The notes beneath the pieces are model-generated. The model ran no database searches, was not told the origin of the DNA, and saw only the letters and a program-made list of their open reading frames with translations. DNA of 37,669 nt. It comes from an uncultured Clostridia bacterium. GTDB taxonomy: Bacteria > Bacillota > Clostridia > TANB77 > CAG-508. Numbering within the stretch: position 1 is the first letter of the stretch; each line of letters opens with the position of its first letter. A program made the translations under genes and the position numbers. This document shows positions 8,291 to 16,039 of the stretch, in pieces. Where the stretch lies: assembly GCA_944392175.1 (NCBI GenBank), contig CALXVT010000011.1:1-37669 (forward strand), given 5' to 3'.

Positions 8291-8320
8291 ATTATATAAT
8301 AATAACTTTTATCTCTGCAA
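8291..8320 (-). promoter_or_regulatory. Promoter of the nuclease-like/radical-SAM pair
   Basis: On the minus strand, TTGCAG (8315-8320), an 18-bp spacer and TATAAT (8291-8296) lie 25 bases before the ribosome site of the gene starting at 8265. Confidence 0.5.
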
Positions 8321-8335
8321 TATTGCACATTATTA

Positions 8336-8364
8336 TTGTTTATACCTATTAATTATGCTAAACT
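8336..8364 (+). promoter_or_regulatory. Promoter of the Nudix gene
   Basis: TTGTTT (8336-8341), a 17-bp spacer ending in TGC, and TAAACT (8359-8364) form an extended -10 type promoter 30 bases before the start at 8394. Confidence 0.4.
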
Positions 8365-8393
8365 ATTTTTATATTTTAATAAGGAGTGATATC

Positions 8394-8816
8394 ATGAACG
8401 AACCAAATAAAATAAGACCAATTGTTTTAGGAATAGCTATTAAAGATAACAAATTATTAGTAGGAAAAGGATTTGACAAAGTAAAAAACGAAGTGTTTTA
8501 TAGAGCTTTAGGCGGAGGCATTGAATTCGCAGAAACAAGTAGTGAAGCCTTAAAAAGAGAATTTTTAGAAGAAATACATGCACATATAAATATTAAAGAA
8601 TTTTTAGGTGTTGAAGAAAACATTTTTACATATAAAGGAAATCCATGTCATGAAATTGTATTCTTATATTCTATAGAAATTCCAGACGAAGAATATAAAG
8701 ATAAATATATAATAAATGATGATGCAGGTGAATATGGTTCAACATGGATTGATATAGACGAATTTAAAAATCACAATAAAATACTATATCCAGAAAATAT
8801 TTTTAAATATATTTAG
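8394..8816 (+). CDS. Nudix hydrolase
   Basis: 140 residues, starting at an ATG preceded by AAGGAGTGATATC; an upstream in-frame ATG at 8355 lacks a ribosome site. The Nudix box is intact: GGGIEFAETSSEALKREFLE followed by E, matching GX5EX7REUXEE. Substrate residues beyond the box do not identify the nucleotide. Members of this size typically hydrolyse (d)NTPs, NDP-sugars or similar diphosphates with Mg2+. It is monocistronic on the + strand, unlike nearly everything to its right, and ends in a strong terminator. Confidence 0.88.
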   Translation: MNEPNKIRPIVLGIAIKDNKLLVGKGFDKVKNEVFYRALGGGIEFAETSSEALKREFLEEIHAHINIKEFLGVEENIFTYKGNPCHEIVFLYSIEIPDEEYKDKYIINDDAGEYGSTWIDIDEFKNHNKILYPENIFKYI

Positions 8817-8878
8817 TAACCACGTAGTGGGCGATTATTGTCTTATCTATTCCTACTCACTAAATTAAATCGTAAATT

Positions 8879-8915
8879 AATCCCAGATGTAAAAAACTAC
8901 ATCTGGGATTTTTAT
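8879..8915 (+). terminator. Terminator of the Nudix gene
   Basis: AATCCCAGATGTA (8879-8891) pairs with TACATCTGGGATT (8898-8910), a 13-bp perfect stem with a 6-base loop, followed by TTTTATT. Confidence 0.9.
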
Positions 8916-8988
8916 TCTGTTTATATAAATATCCATTCTCATTTTTCAAACATTTCTATATTGTTTCTAAACTATTTCTATTCTTTTT

Positions 8989-9552
8989 CTACACCTTCCC
9001 ATAAATCTTATAATTCACATAGTCCTTAATTCCTCTATTAATAAACTTATTCTGCTTATTTTTAAGTTCTTCTTCTAGTTTTGTAAAAGTATTCCATGCC
9101 AAATCACATTCTTCTCTACTTACTATTCCATTATTATACGCTGCTTCTAATTCTTCTGCATCATCTGGTCTCATATAATATCCTGTTCCAGTTCCAAATG
9201 GAGTTTCATAATATAAATCTAAATATAAATCTTCATAATATGCTTCTCCATCTTTTTCATAATTTTTTAAAGTCATATCTATGTAATATAAAACAATTTC
9301 ATAATTATTATTCATAAAAGCTCTTACATTATAATTCTCATCTAATGGTGTATATTCTATAACTGCACAACCTTTATCCATATTACATATTTCGTTTCCA
9401 TTTATATGTAAATAATTCTTTTCTTCTACTTCTTCCATTTCTTTTATAGTTATATAAGCATTTAACTCATCTATTTTTTGTATATATTTATTAACCTTAA
9501 TCGTACCTCTCATATACATTTCTTTTACTCTTCTTGTTCTATTTACTTTCAT
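8989..9552 (-). CDS. DUF402 family protein (putative nucleoside phosphatase)
   Basis: A 187-residue protein; AGGAGGT lies five bases before the ATG. The central and C-terminal parts match PF04167/DUF402. They include a beta-barrel segment ending NNYEIVLYYIDMT, the acidic cluster AYYEDLYLDLYYE, and the helical tail DDAEELEAAYNNGIVSREEC. Characterised relatives are divalent-metal-dependent nucleoside tri/diphosphate phosphatases, and one Firmicute homologue (Ntdp) is a virulence-related NTPase. The first 15 residues are unusually basic. It is alone, 157 bp after the end of the three-gene operon to its right. Confidence 0.75.
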   Translation of the reverse strand: MKVNRTRRVKEMYMRGTIKVNKYIQKIDELNAYITIKEMEEVEEKNYLHINGNEICNMDKGCAVIEYTPLDENYNVRAFMNNNYEIVLYYIDMTLKNYEKDGEAYYEDLYLDLYYETPFGTGTGYYMRPDDAEELEAAYNNGIVSREECDLAWNTFTKLEEELKNKQNKFINRGIKDYVNYKIYGKV

Positions 9553-9709
9553 TAGTACCTCCTATAAACCTCCAATATTTTCCCACAAAATTAAATAAAA
9601 ATTAAACAATTCCTGTTCAATCATATATAAAACAAATTATTATTTTCACACTATACACTTTCCTATTTCATCATATAAAATCACGTAATCTGACATACAA
9701 TATTTCGAA

Positions 9710-10357
9710 TTACTTTTTCTTTATTCTAAGTTTTTCTAATATCTTATTAATAAATTTTTTAATCTTATAATTCCATGAATTTTCATTAATTGCAATTAAC
9801 TGTTTTTCATTAGATTCTTCTGTTTTTAAACTTTCATTATTAAATTCATTTTCTCCACCAATATTTTGACTGGCTACACTACCATTATTAAGTTCATTTT
9901 CTTTCCTAATATTCTGACCATCAGCACAAGCACTATTAAACTCGTTTCCTCCACTAGTATTTTGACCGGCAACAATACCACTATTAAACTCATCCTCTCC
10001 AATAATACCTTGACCGGCAACACTAGAACTATTAGTAGATGCATTTTTACTTGCAAAAAATTCTCTTTCATCAAATTTCTTTAAATTTTCCTGCTCCTTT
10101 TTCAATAAAAATGCCTCTAATTGCTTTTTTTGTTTTTCATTAGCTATATCATTGTAAAATAAACTTAAAAGTATCTCGTTTGCTTCATCCGATAATTTTA
10201 TATCATCAATATTTGTATTAAAAGTACATATCTTTTTAAAATTTTTATCCATGTTTTTCTTGATATAATCTATTTTTTCTTTAGAAATCAATCTATACTC
10301 TTCTTCTGGCAAATACTGAATTATTTGATATACTTCCGCACATGCACTACTATTCAT
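9710..10357 (-). CDS. Unrecognised protein with four 16-residue tandem repeats
   Basis: 215 residues. ATG 10357 is chosen because GGAGGA precedes it directly; the reading overlaps the stop of the upstream gene by 8 bp, which suggests translational coupling. Residues 1-100 are a helical conserved-looking domain (YQIIQYLPEEEYRLISKEKI). Residues 109-172 are four imperfect repeats with consensus NSxxVAGQNxxGxNEF, polar and Gly/Asn-rich, probably disordered. The tail (200-215) is strongly basic (KFINKILEKLRIKKK). The layout suggests an adaptor with a flexible linker and a nucleic-acid- or membrane-binding tail. I do not recognise the family. Confidence 0.6.
   Translation of the reverse strand: MNSSACAEVYQIIQYLPEEEYRLISKEKIDYIKKNMDKNFKKICTFNTNIDDIKLSDEANEILLSLFYNDIANEKQKKQLEAFLLKKEQENLKKFDEREFFASKNASTNSSSVAGQGIIGEDEFNSGIVAGQNTSGGNEFNSACADGQNIRKENELNNGSVASQNIGGENEFNNESLKTEESNEKQLIAINENSWNYKIKKFINKILEKLRIKKK
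9842..10033 (-). repeat. Four in-frame 48-bp tandem repeats
   Basis: The repeats encode residues 109-172 of the preceding protein: units N109-F124, N125-F140, N141-L156 and N157-F172. They are diverged at the DNA level but keep an exact 48-bp period. This is intragenic and not a CRISPR array, since there are no spacers. Confidence 0.8.
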
Positions 10358-10601
10358 TTTCTCCTCCATCATCAAAAATGCTCATATCTACATTATCCAA
10401 AATTAATGGCATTACTTGTTTAAATTCTTCTTCATCTGTTACTTCTTGTAAATCATCATTCTCAACAATTCCTAGAACTACATTGGTTTGTTCTTTTGTA
10501 TTTACAAGATACACATAATTTTTATCATTATACTTGCATGTTCCTGCCACCAAGTACTTTTTTCCGTTTTCTAAAGTAATTATATCTCCAAATTCTAACA
10601 T
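10350..10601 (-). CDS. Small conserved protein, middle gene of unknown operon
   Basis: 83 residues with AGAGGT before the ATG. The sequence begins MLEFGDIITLENGKKYLVAG and continues with alternating strands (YVYLVNTKEQ; VLGIVENDDLQEV), resembling a small SH3-like or DUF1292-like beta barrel, then an acidic tail. There are no Cys residues beyond one, and no membrane segment. It lies 24 bp after the 275/279-residue gene and overlaps the next gene by 8 bp, so all three are probably one transcription unit. Confidence 0.6.
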   Translation of the reverse strand: MLEFGDIITLENGKKYLVAGTCKYNDKNYVYLVNTKEQTNVVLGIVENDDLQEVTDEEEFKQVMPLILDNVDMSIFDDGGENE

Positions 10602-10625
10602 TCTTTTACCTCTTTCTTAAGTGTT

Positions 10626-11465
10626 TTATCTTTCTCCCTTATTTCTTGCAGACGCTTCCATCTCAATACTAGGAGCTTCCATCTCTTTTCCAATACTTTG
10701 TAACGTTTTTATAGTTGGAAATTTAGCTGTATTTTTCATGGACTCTCCAATATTATGTAATATCCCTTTAAAATTAACTAGTGGAATATTTCCTTCTTTC
10801 TTTTCTGAAATTCTCCCTTTTACAAAACTTCCAACTGATTTTACTGTATCTATTCCTATTAAAACCTTATTCATATCTATGTTTTTAGCAACATCTGCTA
10901 TTTTTGCAAATTTATGTGGTAATTTAGAAAAATCAAATACTGCATTATAATCTATTTGATGTGTCGCTATTAAAAATGTTCTTGCACCGATACCTAATGC
11001 GTTTTTTGCTAAATTTAAAAATGCCTTTGAACTTTTATATTTATCATCCTGTTCTGTTTCTTTTTCTTCTTTACCACCCATTTTTTTAACATTTTGTATT
11101 ACATGATGTATTTTACTATTCTTGAATTTTTCACTATCTTTTATTGGCTGTATTACTTCTTTTGCGAGATTTAATGATTTAGAAGCTAAAATAATTCCTT
11201 GCAATCCTACTGTATCTAATACACCTTTTGTCATTTTCAATACCATATCTGTATATCCTGGTAGTGAATTAAGAACTGGTATATTATCTATGGCTTTTCC
11301 GACAGTATCTAAATCAATAAAATTATTATAATTTACTACTCCTGTTTTCATAAGGAAACAAGTTAGTCCTAAACCTATTCCGGCACTTGCTATAGGTAAT
11401 ATATAATCTTTCTTTGATTTTTTAGTTTCTTTATCTACTTCAGTAATTTTCAAATTTATCACCAT
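10626..11465 (-). CDS. Unrecognised protein with an N-terminal hydrophobic segment
   Basis: 279 residues from ATG 11465. A TTG four codons later (11453) has a better-placed GGTGAT and would give 275 residues. Residues 20-40 (YILPIASAGIGLGLTCFLM) could span the membrane. The rest is alpha-helical and amphipathic with repeated 'ALGIGARTFL', 'GIDTVKSVGSFVKG' and 'GILHNIGESM' segments, suggesting a membrane-associated helical bundle. It is the first gene of the three-gene operon, behind a clear promoter. Its function is unknown to me. Confidence 0.55.
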   Translation of the reverse strand: MVINLKITEVDKETKKSKKDYILPIASAGIGLGLTCFLMKTGVVNYNNFIDLDTVGKAIDNIPVLNSLPGYTDMVLKMTKGVLDTVGLQGIILASKSLNLAKEVIQPIKDSEKFKNSKIHHVIQNVKKMGGKEEKETEQDDKYKSSKAFLNLAKNALGIGARTFLIATHQIDYNAVFDFSKLPHKFAKIADVAKNIDMNKVLIGIDTVKSVGSFVKGRISEKKEGNIPLVNFKGILHNIGESMKNTAKFPTIKTLQSIGKEMEAPSIEMEASARNKGER

Positions 11466-11489
11466 TTTTTCTTAAGTTATTCTGAAATT

Positions 11490-11518
11490 ATTTTATCATT
11501 ACAGTTTTTTTATTGCAA
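11490..11518 (-). promoter_or_regulatory. Promoter of the unknown three-gene operon
   Basis: Minus strand TTGCAA (11513-11518), 17-bp spacer, TAAAAT (11490-11495), 25 bases before the start at 11465. Confidence 0.55.
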
Positions 11519-11657
11519 TATTTTTATACAACAAAAAACAGCGTAATCCCCTTGTTTCTATTTATAATATCTTGCTTTGTTCCGCATAACTAAAAATGTT
11601 CAACCACGAAAATGTCAAAGAAATTTTCTATGGTATAACATTTTCCTGTTTAACAAC

Positions 11658-11680
11658 AAAAAAACCACCCAGCTGGGTGG
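11658..11680 (-). terminator. Terminator of cassette gene 11696-11938
   Basis: CCACCCAGCTGGGTGG (11665-11680), a 6-bp GC-rich stem with an AGCT loop, followed on the minus strand by seven T (11658-11664). It begins 15 bases after the stop codon. Confidence 0.9.
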
Positions 11681-11695
11681 CTTGTTAATGGCAAT

Positions 11696-11938
11696 TTACT
11701 CGTGAATAATTACATCCATAGGTAATTTGCCAATCGAGGCTCTTAGCTTGCCAATCTCGGTTACAATTCTTTCATCGAATTTTCGAAAAAGCGAAACTTC
11801 TCCAAGTTCTGATCGAACTGTAATGGAATCACCTATCCGCTCAGAAGAAATCTCGAAACTTTCTCCAGATTCGATAACTACTCCTTTCCCGTAATAGAAA
11901 ATTCCTACCGGTTTTGTTGTTTTATTTGTTATTCTCAT
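11696..11938 (-). CDS. Small unknown protein, single-gene cassette
   Basis: 80 residues beginning MRITNKTTKPVGIFYYGKGV, with GAGGT upstream. It is predicted to be beta-rich (VVIESGESFEIS; DSITVRSELGEVSLFRKF), like a small beta-sandwich; I do not recognise a family. Codon choice is less AT-biased than the neighbours (CGA, TCG, GCG, CGG-type triplets visible), hinting at horizontal acquisition. It stands alone between its own consensus promoter and a GC-rich terminator. Confidence 0.6.
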   Translation of the reverse strand: MRITNKTTKPVGIFYYGKGVVIESGESFEISSERIGDSITVRSELGEVSLFRKFDERIVTEIGKLRASIGKLPMDVIIHE

Positions 11939-11974
11939 GTCTATCTACCTCGCTTTCAAATAAAACACATATAT

Positions 11975-12003
11975 ATTATAGCATAGTGTTAACATAAATT
12001 CAA
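11975..12003 (-). promoter_or_regulatory. Promoter of cassette gene 11696-11938
   Basis: Minus strand TTGAAT (11998-12003), a 17-bp spacer ending TGC, and TATAAT (11975-11980): near-consensus with an extended -10. Confidence 0.7.
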
Positions 12004-12132
12004 CGTTAGTGCTTATTTCTTTTCTATAAAAAGTGGCTTCTCCAAATATACAGATTGCTTTGCAATTGCACAGGCATAGGTAACTTAATCTTGTTGTATA
12101 CGTAAAAATCTAGCAATTTTTCATATCACAAG

Positions 12133-12155
12133 AAAAACGGTGCTTTAAAAGCACC
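12133..12155 (-). terminator. Terminator overlapping the end of gene 12145-12387
   Basis: GGTGCTTTTAAAGCACC on the minus strand (12139-12155), followed by GTTTTTC. The stop codon of the gene (12145-12147) is inside the stem, so the last codons (Trp-Cys-Phe) are part of the terminator. Confidence 0.8.
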
Positions 12156-12387
12156 ATTTTCGTTCTAGAGCGAATACAATTCGCTCTTCATCGAATGTTG
12201 ATTCAGCATTGCAGAAAGAGTAATTTTTACTTATTCTCTCGCCTGCTGAATCAATCAGGCTTGTAAAAGAATTGTAACTGCTACCATATTTTATAAGCAC
12301 TTCAAGTTCTCTCTGGCTTATTTTATATGGTTTCGTCAACCTTTCTACCCGCCATCTTTTAATACATTCGATTATTGTTTTTACCAT
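12145..12387 (-). CDS. Small unknown protein, single-gene cassette
   Basis: 80 residues starting MVKTIIECIKRWRVERLTKP, with GGAGGAG before the ATG. The basic N-terminal helix and the ISQRELEVLIKYGSSYN segment suggest a small helical, possibly nucleic-acid-binding protein, but no family is recognised. Codon use is less AT-rich than in flanking genes. It has its own near-consensus promoter and a terminator that embraces its stop codon, so it is a compact independent unit. Confidence 0.55.
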   Translation of the reverse strand: MVKTIIECIKRWRVERLTKPYKISQRELEVLIKYGSSYNSFTSLIDSAGERISKNYSFCNAESTFDEERIVFALERKWCF

Positions 12388-12415
12388 AAGACTCCTCCTT
12401 TGTTGCTATATTTAT

Positions 12416-12444
12416 ATTATATTACTTTATGTATACTTCTTCAA
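12416..12444 (-). promoter_or_regulatory. Promoter of cassette gene 12145-12387
   Basis: Minus strand TTGAAG (12439-12444), 17-bp spacer, TATAAT (12416-12421), followed by GGAGGAG and ATG. Confidence 0.7.
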
Positions 12445-12513
12445 TTGTTCTATATCGTATTAAGTTTTAGAGAATTTCTTATTTCTTTTGCATTTTCTGC
12501 ATAATCAAGTATT

Positions 12514-13275
12514 CTATATCTGCTCTAATACTGGTAATTCCCTTCTAAATTTTCTTTCTGCTTCTAAGTCTAAATCATATGTTATAATACCTTCTTCTTT
12601 TCCTATTTCTTTTAAAATTTCACCATCATATGAAATTACTCTAGTATTTGCACAATTTCCTTTTCCTGTTTGATTTACTGCACAAAAATATACTTGATTT
12701 TCTATTGCTCTTGCTTTTGTTAATATATCCCATGCTAGTTTTCCAGTTGCTTCTCTAAAATGCGCAGGTAAAAATATTATTTCTGCGCCTTGTTTTATTA
12801 AACTTCTAAAATATTCTGGATACCTTAAGTCAAAACAAATTCCTACACCCATTTTTACTCCATCAATCTCGAATATTCCATCTAACGAACCAGGTATTGT
12901 ATCTTCTGTTTCATCTACTTTTAAGTTTTCCTTGTTTACTTTATACATATATTTCTTATCATACCTGCAAACAATTTCTCCTTTTCTATTTAATACAAAA
13001 CATGTATTAGTTGTTTTGTTTGTTTTAGTATCTTTTAAAGCTACACTTCCTAATATGATATTTACATTATTTTCCTTGGCGATTTTTTGATATTTTTTTA
13101 TATCTTCTATATTACAATATCCTTTTGTATAATCTTCTCCCCAGTAAAAAAACAACTCAGATAGGCAAATAATATCTGTCTTATCTGAGATTGCTTCATT
13201 TATTAATTTTATTGCTTTTTCTTCATTTTCTGTTCTTGTTCCATTTGATTCCATTTGTATAAGTGATACTTTCAT
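12514..13275 (-). CDS. Carbon-nitrogen hydrolase (nitrilase/omega-amidase-like)
   Basis: 253 residues with AGAGGAGT before the ATG. The catalytic triad of the superfamily is complete: E40 in ICLSELFF, K107 in CRYDKKYMY, C147 in VGICFDLRYPE. Length and the GICFDLRYPE motif fit the Nit2/YafV/omega-amidase branch, which hydrolyses alpha-ketoglutaramate or deaminated glutathione and similar amides, rather than true nitrilases. It is soluble. It follows the HD gene by 43 bp and the GNAT gene before that, so it probably ends a three-gene unit. The exact amide substrate is not deducible. Confidence 0.85.
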   Translation of the reverse strand: MKVSLIQMESNGTRTENEEKAIKLINEAISDKTDIICLSELFFYWGEDYTKGYCNIEDIKKYQKIAKENNVNIILGSVALKDTKTNKTTNTCFVLNRKGEIVCRYDKKYMYKVNKENLKVDETEDTIPGSLDGIFEIDGVKMGVGICFDLRYPEYFRSLIKQGAEIIFLPAHFREATGKLAWDILTKARAIENQVYFCAVNQTGKGNCANTRVISYDGEILKEIGKEEGIITYDLDLEAERKFRRELPVLEQI

Positions 13276-13318
13276 ACTTAATACTCCTCTATTCGCTTAT
13301 TTCAGAATATCCATATTT

Positions 13319-14098
13319 CTATTCTTCTATTTTCATATCAATATAATCTTTAGCACATTTCCTTATCTTTTCCATTCTTGCTTTTGTTTCTTCATCTTTA
13401 TATTCTATCTTATCAACTAAAATATCTATATAATTTTTATCTTTTATATATTGAAATGAACTTTTAAAATTAAAATCATATATAAATGCTAATATACATA
13501 TCCAAAAATCTAAAAGAGTTTTTCTGTCAATTAATTTTATGCATTGATGATTCAAAAAATCATTATATACTTTGTCAGATATTTTTTCATAAGCTATATT
13601 TTCTACATTTTTTGATCCTGGAAAATTGCTTTGAAAATCATTTTCTTTTTTTACTCTAAAATTATCTAATTTGTCTGCATCCCTTATAATTTTAGAATGC
13701 ATTACTTCTAAATCTGTTAATCCATCTTCAATTTTGTATTTATTATGATTTGCTATTGCTACTTTAATTATTTTGTCATATTTATCTTCTTCTATAAAAT
13801 TTCTAATCAAATTTTTATTAAATAAAATTTCTACACCTAAGTCTGCATGATCTATTCCTTTAGTATCAGAAAAATCATTTAATTCTTTTAGTTGTTCAAA
13901 TCTTCCTATATCATGCAAAAGTGCAATTAATTTAGCAAGCTCTATATTTTCTTCATCAAGTCCTTGTGATTTTGCTATGTATTCACTAAAATCAACTACA
14001 TGATATGTATGAACAATTTTTAATTTAACACTACTATTTTCTGCATCATAGTCTTTTAGATAATTCTTAAATTCTTCTTTTGCTTTTATAAAATCCAA
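13319..14098 (-). CDS. HD-domain phosphohydrolase
   Basis: 259 residues. The start is a TTG (14098), supported by AAAGGAG five bases upstream and by the absence of a better ATG. Metal-binding residues of the HD superfamily are visible: H33 in HTYHVVD, the H62-D63 pair in ALLHDIGRFEQ, H84 in GIDHADLG, a further His near 118 in IANHNKY, and a late Asp in IRDADKLDNF. Relatives act on nucleotides or other phosphoesters. It is 17 bp from the GNAT gene upstream. The substrate is unknown, although the neighbourhood is rich in nucleotide-acting enzymes. Confidence 0.85.
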   Translation of the reverse strand: MDFIKAKEEFKNYLKDYDAENSSVKLKIVHTYHVVDFSEYIAKSQGLDEENIELAKLIALLHDIGRFEQLKELNDFSDTKGIDHADLGVEILFNKNLIRNFIEEDKYDKIIKVAIANHNKYKIEDGLTDLEVMHSKIIRDADKLDNFRVKKENDFQSNFPGSKNVENIAYEKISDKVYNDFLNHQCIKLIDRKTLLDFWICILAFIYDFNFKSSFQYIKDKNYIDILVDKIEYKDEETKARMEKIRKCAKDYIDMKIEE

Positions 14099-14115
14099 TT
14101 TTTTCTCCTTTCGTA

Positions 14116-14643
14116 TTATTTAATTATGTATCTTTTAATTTTTTTGCCAGAATATTCTGATTGTAATACTCCTGTAGGAATTGCTCCAACACTTTCTAAA
14201 ACTTTTCTTGATGCTTCATTTTCTATATAATGGCATGCAACAATTTCTTCCATTCCTAATTCCTTACACTTTGCAACTAGCATGTTTGCTATTACTTTTC
14301 CATATCCTTTTTGTCTTTCTGATGGACGTACTCCATATGCTATATTTCCTAATGTATCTTTTCCTAGTTGTGTTAAATTACATCTTATTTCTCCTGCACC
14401 AATTAATTTATTTTGATCATTTATTGCTAAAAAATAGTATGCATTCATATACCAATCTCTGTCTTCATGTAATCCTTTTTCTGTATTTTGTGCTGTTTCT
14501 ATTATTTTTTTATAATCTTCTATATTATCACAAGGCATTTCTAATATATCTGGTGTTATGCCTGTGTTACTTTCTCTCCATTCTTTAATCATTTCCATAT
14601 ATTCGTAAAAATATTGTCCTTCTATTTTCTCTAGTCTTACCAT
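14116..14643 (-). CDS. GNAT family N-acetyltransferase
   Basis: 175 residues from ATG 14643, chosen over 14658 because GGAGGG lies seven bases before it. Acetyl-CoA binding is indicated by IAYGVRPSERQKGYGKVIAN, the beta4-alpha3 Q/R-x-x-G-x-G/A motif. The C-terminal VACHYIENEASRKVLESVGA is typical of GNAT motif B. The first half, with the segment EWRESNTGITPD, resembles YafC/RimJ-like small-molecule or protein acetylases. It is the first gene of the GNAT-HD-C-N hydrolase unit. Confidence 0.85.
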   Translation of the reverse strand: MVRLEKIEGQYFYEYMEMIKEWRESNTGITPDILEMPCDNIEDYKKIIETAQNTEKGLHEDRDWYMNAYYFLAINDQNKLIGAGEIRCNLTQLGKDTLGNIAYGVRPSERQKGYGKVIANMLVAKCKELGMEEIVACHYIENEASRKVLESVGAIPTGVLQSEYSGKKIKRYIIK

Positions 14644-14740
14644 ATAAATACCCTCCATATTAACTTTTCTATATTTTTTTCATTTTTCCTTGTATTTTTT
14701 GGTAAATAACACATTTTCTGACAAATTTCTTTTGTTTTTA

Positions 14741-15319
14741 TTAAATTGCGTTTATTATATCATCTATATTATTAAATTTTATACTCTTTATTTCTAAACT
14801 GTTTCCGGTATCCACATTTTTTTGCCTGTCGTCAAAAAATATTGTTTCTTCTTTTTTTAGATTATATTCCTTTATTAATTTTATATATATTTCTGTATCT
14901 GGCTTACAGACATGAGCTTTAAAAGAATATATTCCACCATCAAATTCTTCTAATATATTTTTTATATATAAATATGTGTCTTCTGTTAAATTTGAAAGGA
15001 AATATATATTGTATTTTTTGTTAAGTTCTCTTAATACATTTAATATATCATTTTTTATTGGCATTGTCTTTGGTAAATTTTCTTTTGATAAAAGCTTTTC
15101 TATACATTCTTTTTGTTCTGGATTTTTTTGAATAGCTCCTTTTATACATTCTTCTAATTGTATTCTCCCTACTAAATATTGCCTAAATTCTTTGCTTCCA
15201 TATACAATTTTATATATCTTTTTTACATATTCTTCTGATACTTCTAGGAAATTCATTAAATTTTCTTTTCCATCATCTAATAGAATTCCACCAATATCAA
15301 ATACTAAATTTTTAATCAT
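14741..15319 (-). CDS. HAD-IA hydrolase (YihX-like phosphatase)
   Basis: 192 residues. The nucleophile motif is LVFDIGGIL: D8 is present and the usual second Asp is Gly, as in the YihX/'FDxGG' branch of HAD subfamily IA. Motif II is YFLSNLTED, motif III lies around CKPDTEIY, and motif IV is FFDDRQKNV. An alpha-helical cap spans roughly 15-85. Members dephosphorylate sugar phosphates such as glucose-1-phosphate, or FMN and related substrates. AAGGAAA precedes the ATG. The 5' leader (15340-15375) has an imperfect hairpin, TTAGCAATGGT/ACCAGTGTCTAA. Confidence 0.8.
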   Translation of the reverse strand: MIKNLVFDIGGILLDDGKENLMNFLEVSEEYVKKIYKIVYGSKEFRQYLVGRIQLEECIKGAIQKNPEQKECIEKLLSKENLPKTMPIKNDILNVLRELNKKYNIYFLSNLTEDTYLYIKNILEEFDGGIYSFKAHVCKPDTEIYIKLIKEYNLKKEETIFFDDRQKNVDTGNSLEIKSIKFNNIDDIINAI

Positions 15320-15466
15320 AGTATTTCCTTTCTTATATCTGAAATTTAGACACTGGTCTTAGGAACCATTGCTAATCAGCGCTTAATATTTATTATACTA
15401 TATCAAATAATATTTATACCGTCTATATTAAATTCACAATTGCACAGACGGCAGTAATTCTTTACA

Positions 15467-15514
15467 AAACAAATATGGGCAATAGTTTAATATAACTATT
15501 ACCCATATTTGTTT
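15467..15514 (-). terminator. Long hairpin ending cassette gene 15520-15930
   Basis: AAACAAATATGGG (15467-15479) pairs perfectly with CCCATATTTGTTT (15502-15514). The inner AATAGTT/AACTATT arms extend the stem to about 20 bp. It follows the stop codon on the minus strand within 6 bases. Confidence 0.65.
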
Positions 15515-15519
15515 CAAAC

Positions 15520-15930
15520 TTATAAGATGTTCTTAACATAATTCCCTTCTTTGTATATTTTTTCATTCAGAATTAAGCCAGAGACTATCTCATTAATTCT
15601 TCTGATTTCTTCAGGTGAATCCATTTCTGTATATGTTCCGCATCTATAGAAGGTCTTTTTTCCTTCCTTAATATACAGCGGAGCAGTTATAAGCATTTTA
15701 CACTTACTCTCCTGTGCAGAATATAAGGATGCATAAGTATTCTTACCATCTTTATCTTCTTCAATGAAAATCTTTTCTAACCGTAAAGATCTTTTCTCTT
15801 CACCTGTAAGATCGACCAATTTAGGACATTTAATTCTTTTGTTGTCCTGATCTCCAAGGTAATATTTTATCTTACCTTCCTTGTCAATAAAAAATACCCA
15901 ATGAAGTTTTTCTGTCATAATGTGTGTCAT
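15520..15930 (-). CDS. Unknown protein, single-gene cassette
   Basis: 136 residues with AGGAGGACAATTTA before the ATG. The start (MTHIMTEKLHWVFFIDKEGK) reads as beta strands of a small domain. Further strands (SLRLEKIFIEEDKDGKNTYA; KMLITAPLYIKEGKKTFYRC) suggest an all-beta or alpha/beta fold. There are only two cysteines and no signal peptide. The base composition is more balanced than that of the neighbours. It sits isolated with a perfect consensus promoter and a long terminal hairpin. No family is recognised. Confidence 0.6.
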   Translation of the reverse strand: MTHIMTEKLHWVFFIDKEGKIKYYLGDQDNKRIKCPKLVDLTGEEKRSLRLEKIFIEEDKDGKNTYASLYSAQESKCKMLITAPLYIKEGKKTFYRCGTYTEMDSPEEIRRINEIVSGLILNEKIYKEGNYVKNIL

Positions 15931-15975
15931 TAAATTGTCCTCCTATATGAATCATACAACAAAGTCTACTCCATT

Positions 15976-16004
15976 ATTATAAAAAAAATTCCGAAAAATG
16001 TCAA
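15976..16004 (-). promoter_or_regulatory. Consensus promoter of cassette gene 15520-15930
   Basis: Minus strand TTGACA (15999-16004), exactly 17 bp, TATAAT (15976-15981): a perfect sigma-A consensus, so the gene should be highly and constitutively expressed unless repressed. Confidence 0.85.
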
Positions 16005-16039
16005 TTATGTAAAGTTTGGCTTGTTCTATTTCTTTACTT

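Noticed and set aside
8817-8878. Small dyad (CACGTAGTG) and possible att scar after the Nudix gene
   Set aside because: Too short, and no second copy seen in the window.
9842-10033. Regularly spaced repeats suggestive of a CRISPR array
   Set aside because: Period is 48 bp without unique spacers, fully inside and in frame with a coding region.
11620-11653. AAAATGT/ACATTTT inverted repeat
   Set aside because: Seven AT-rich pairs with a 20-base loop are expected by chance here.
14181-14588. 135-codon + strand reading frame opposite the GNAT gene
   Set aside because: Antisense shadow of a well-supported gene; low-complexity Leu/Phe translation and no ribosome site.
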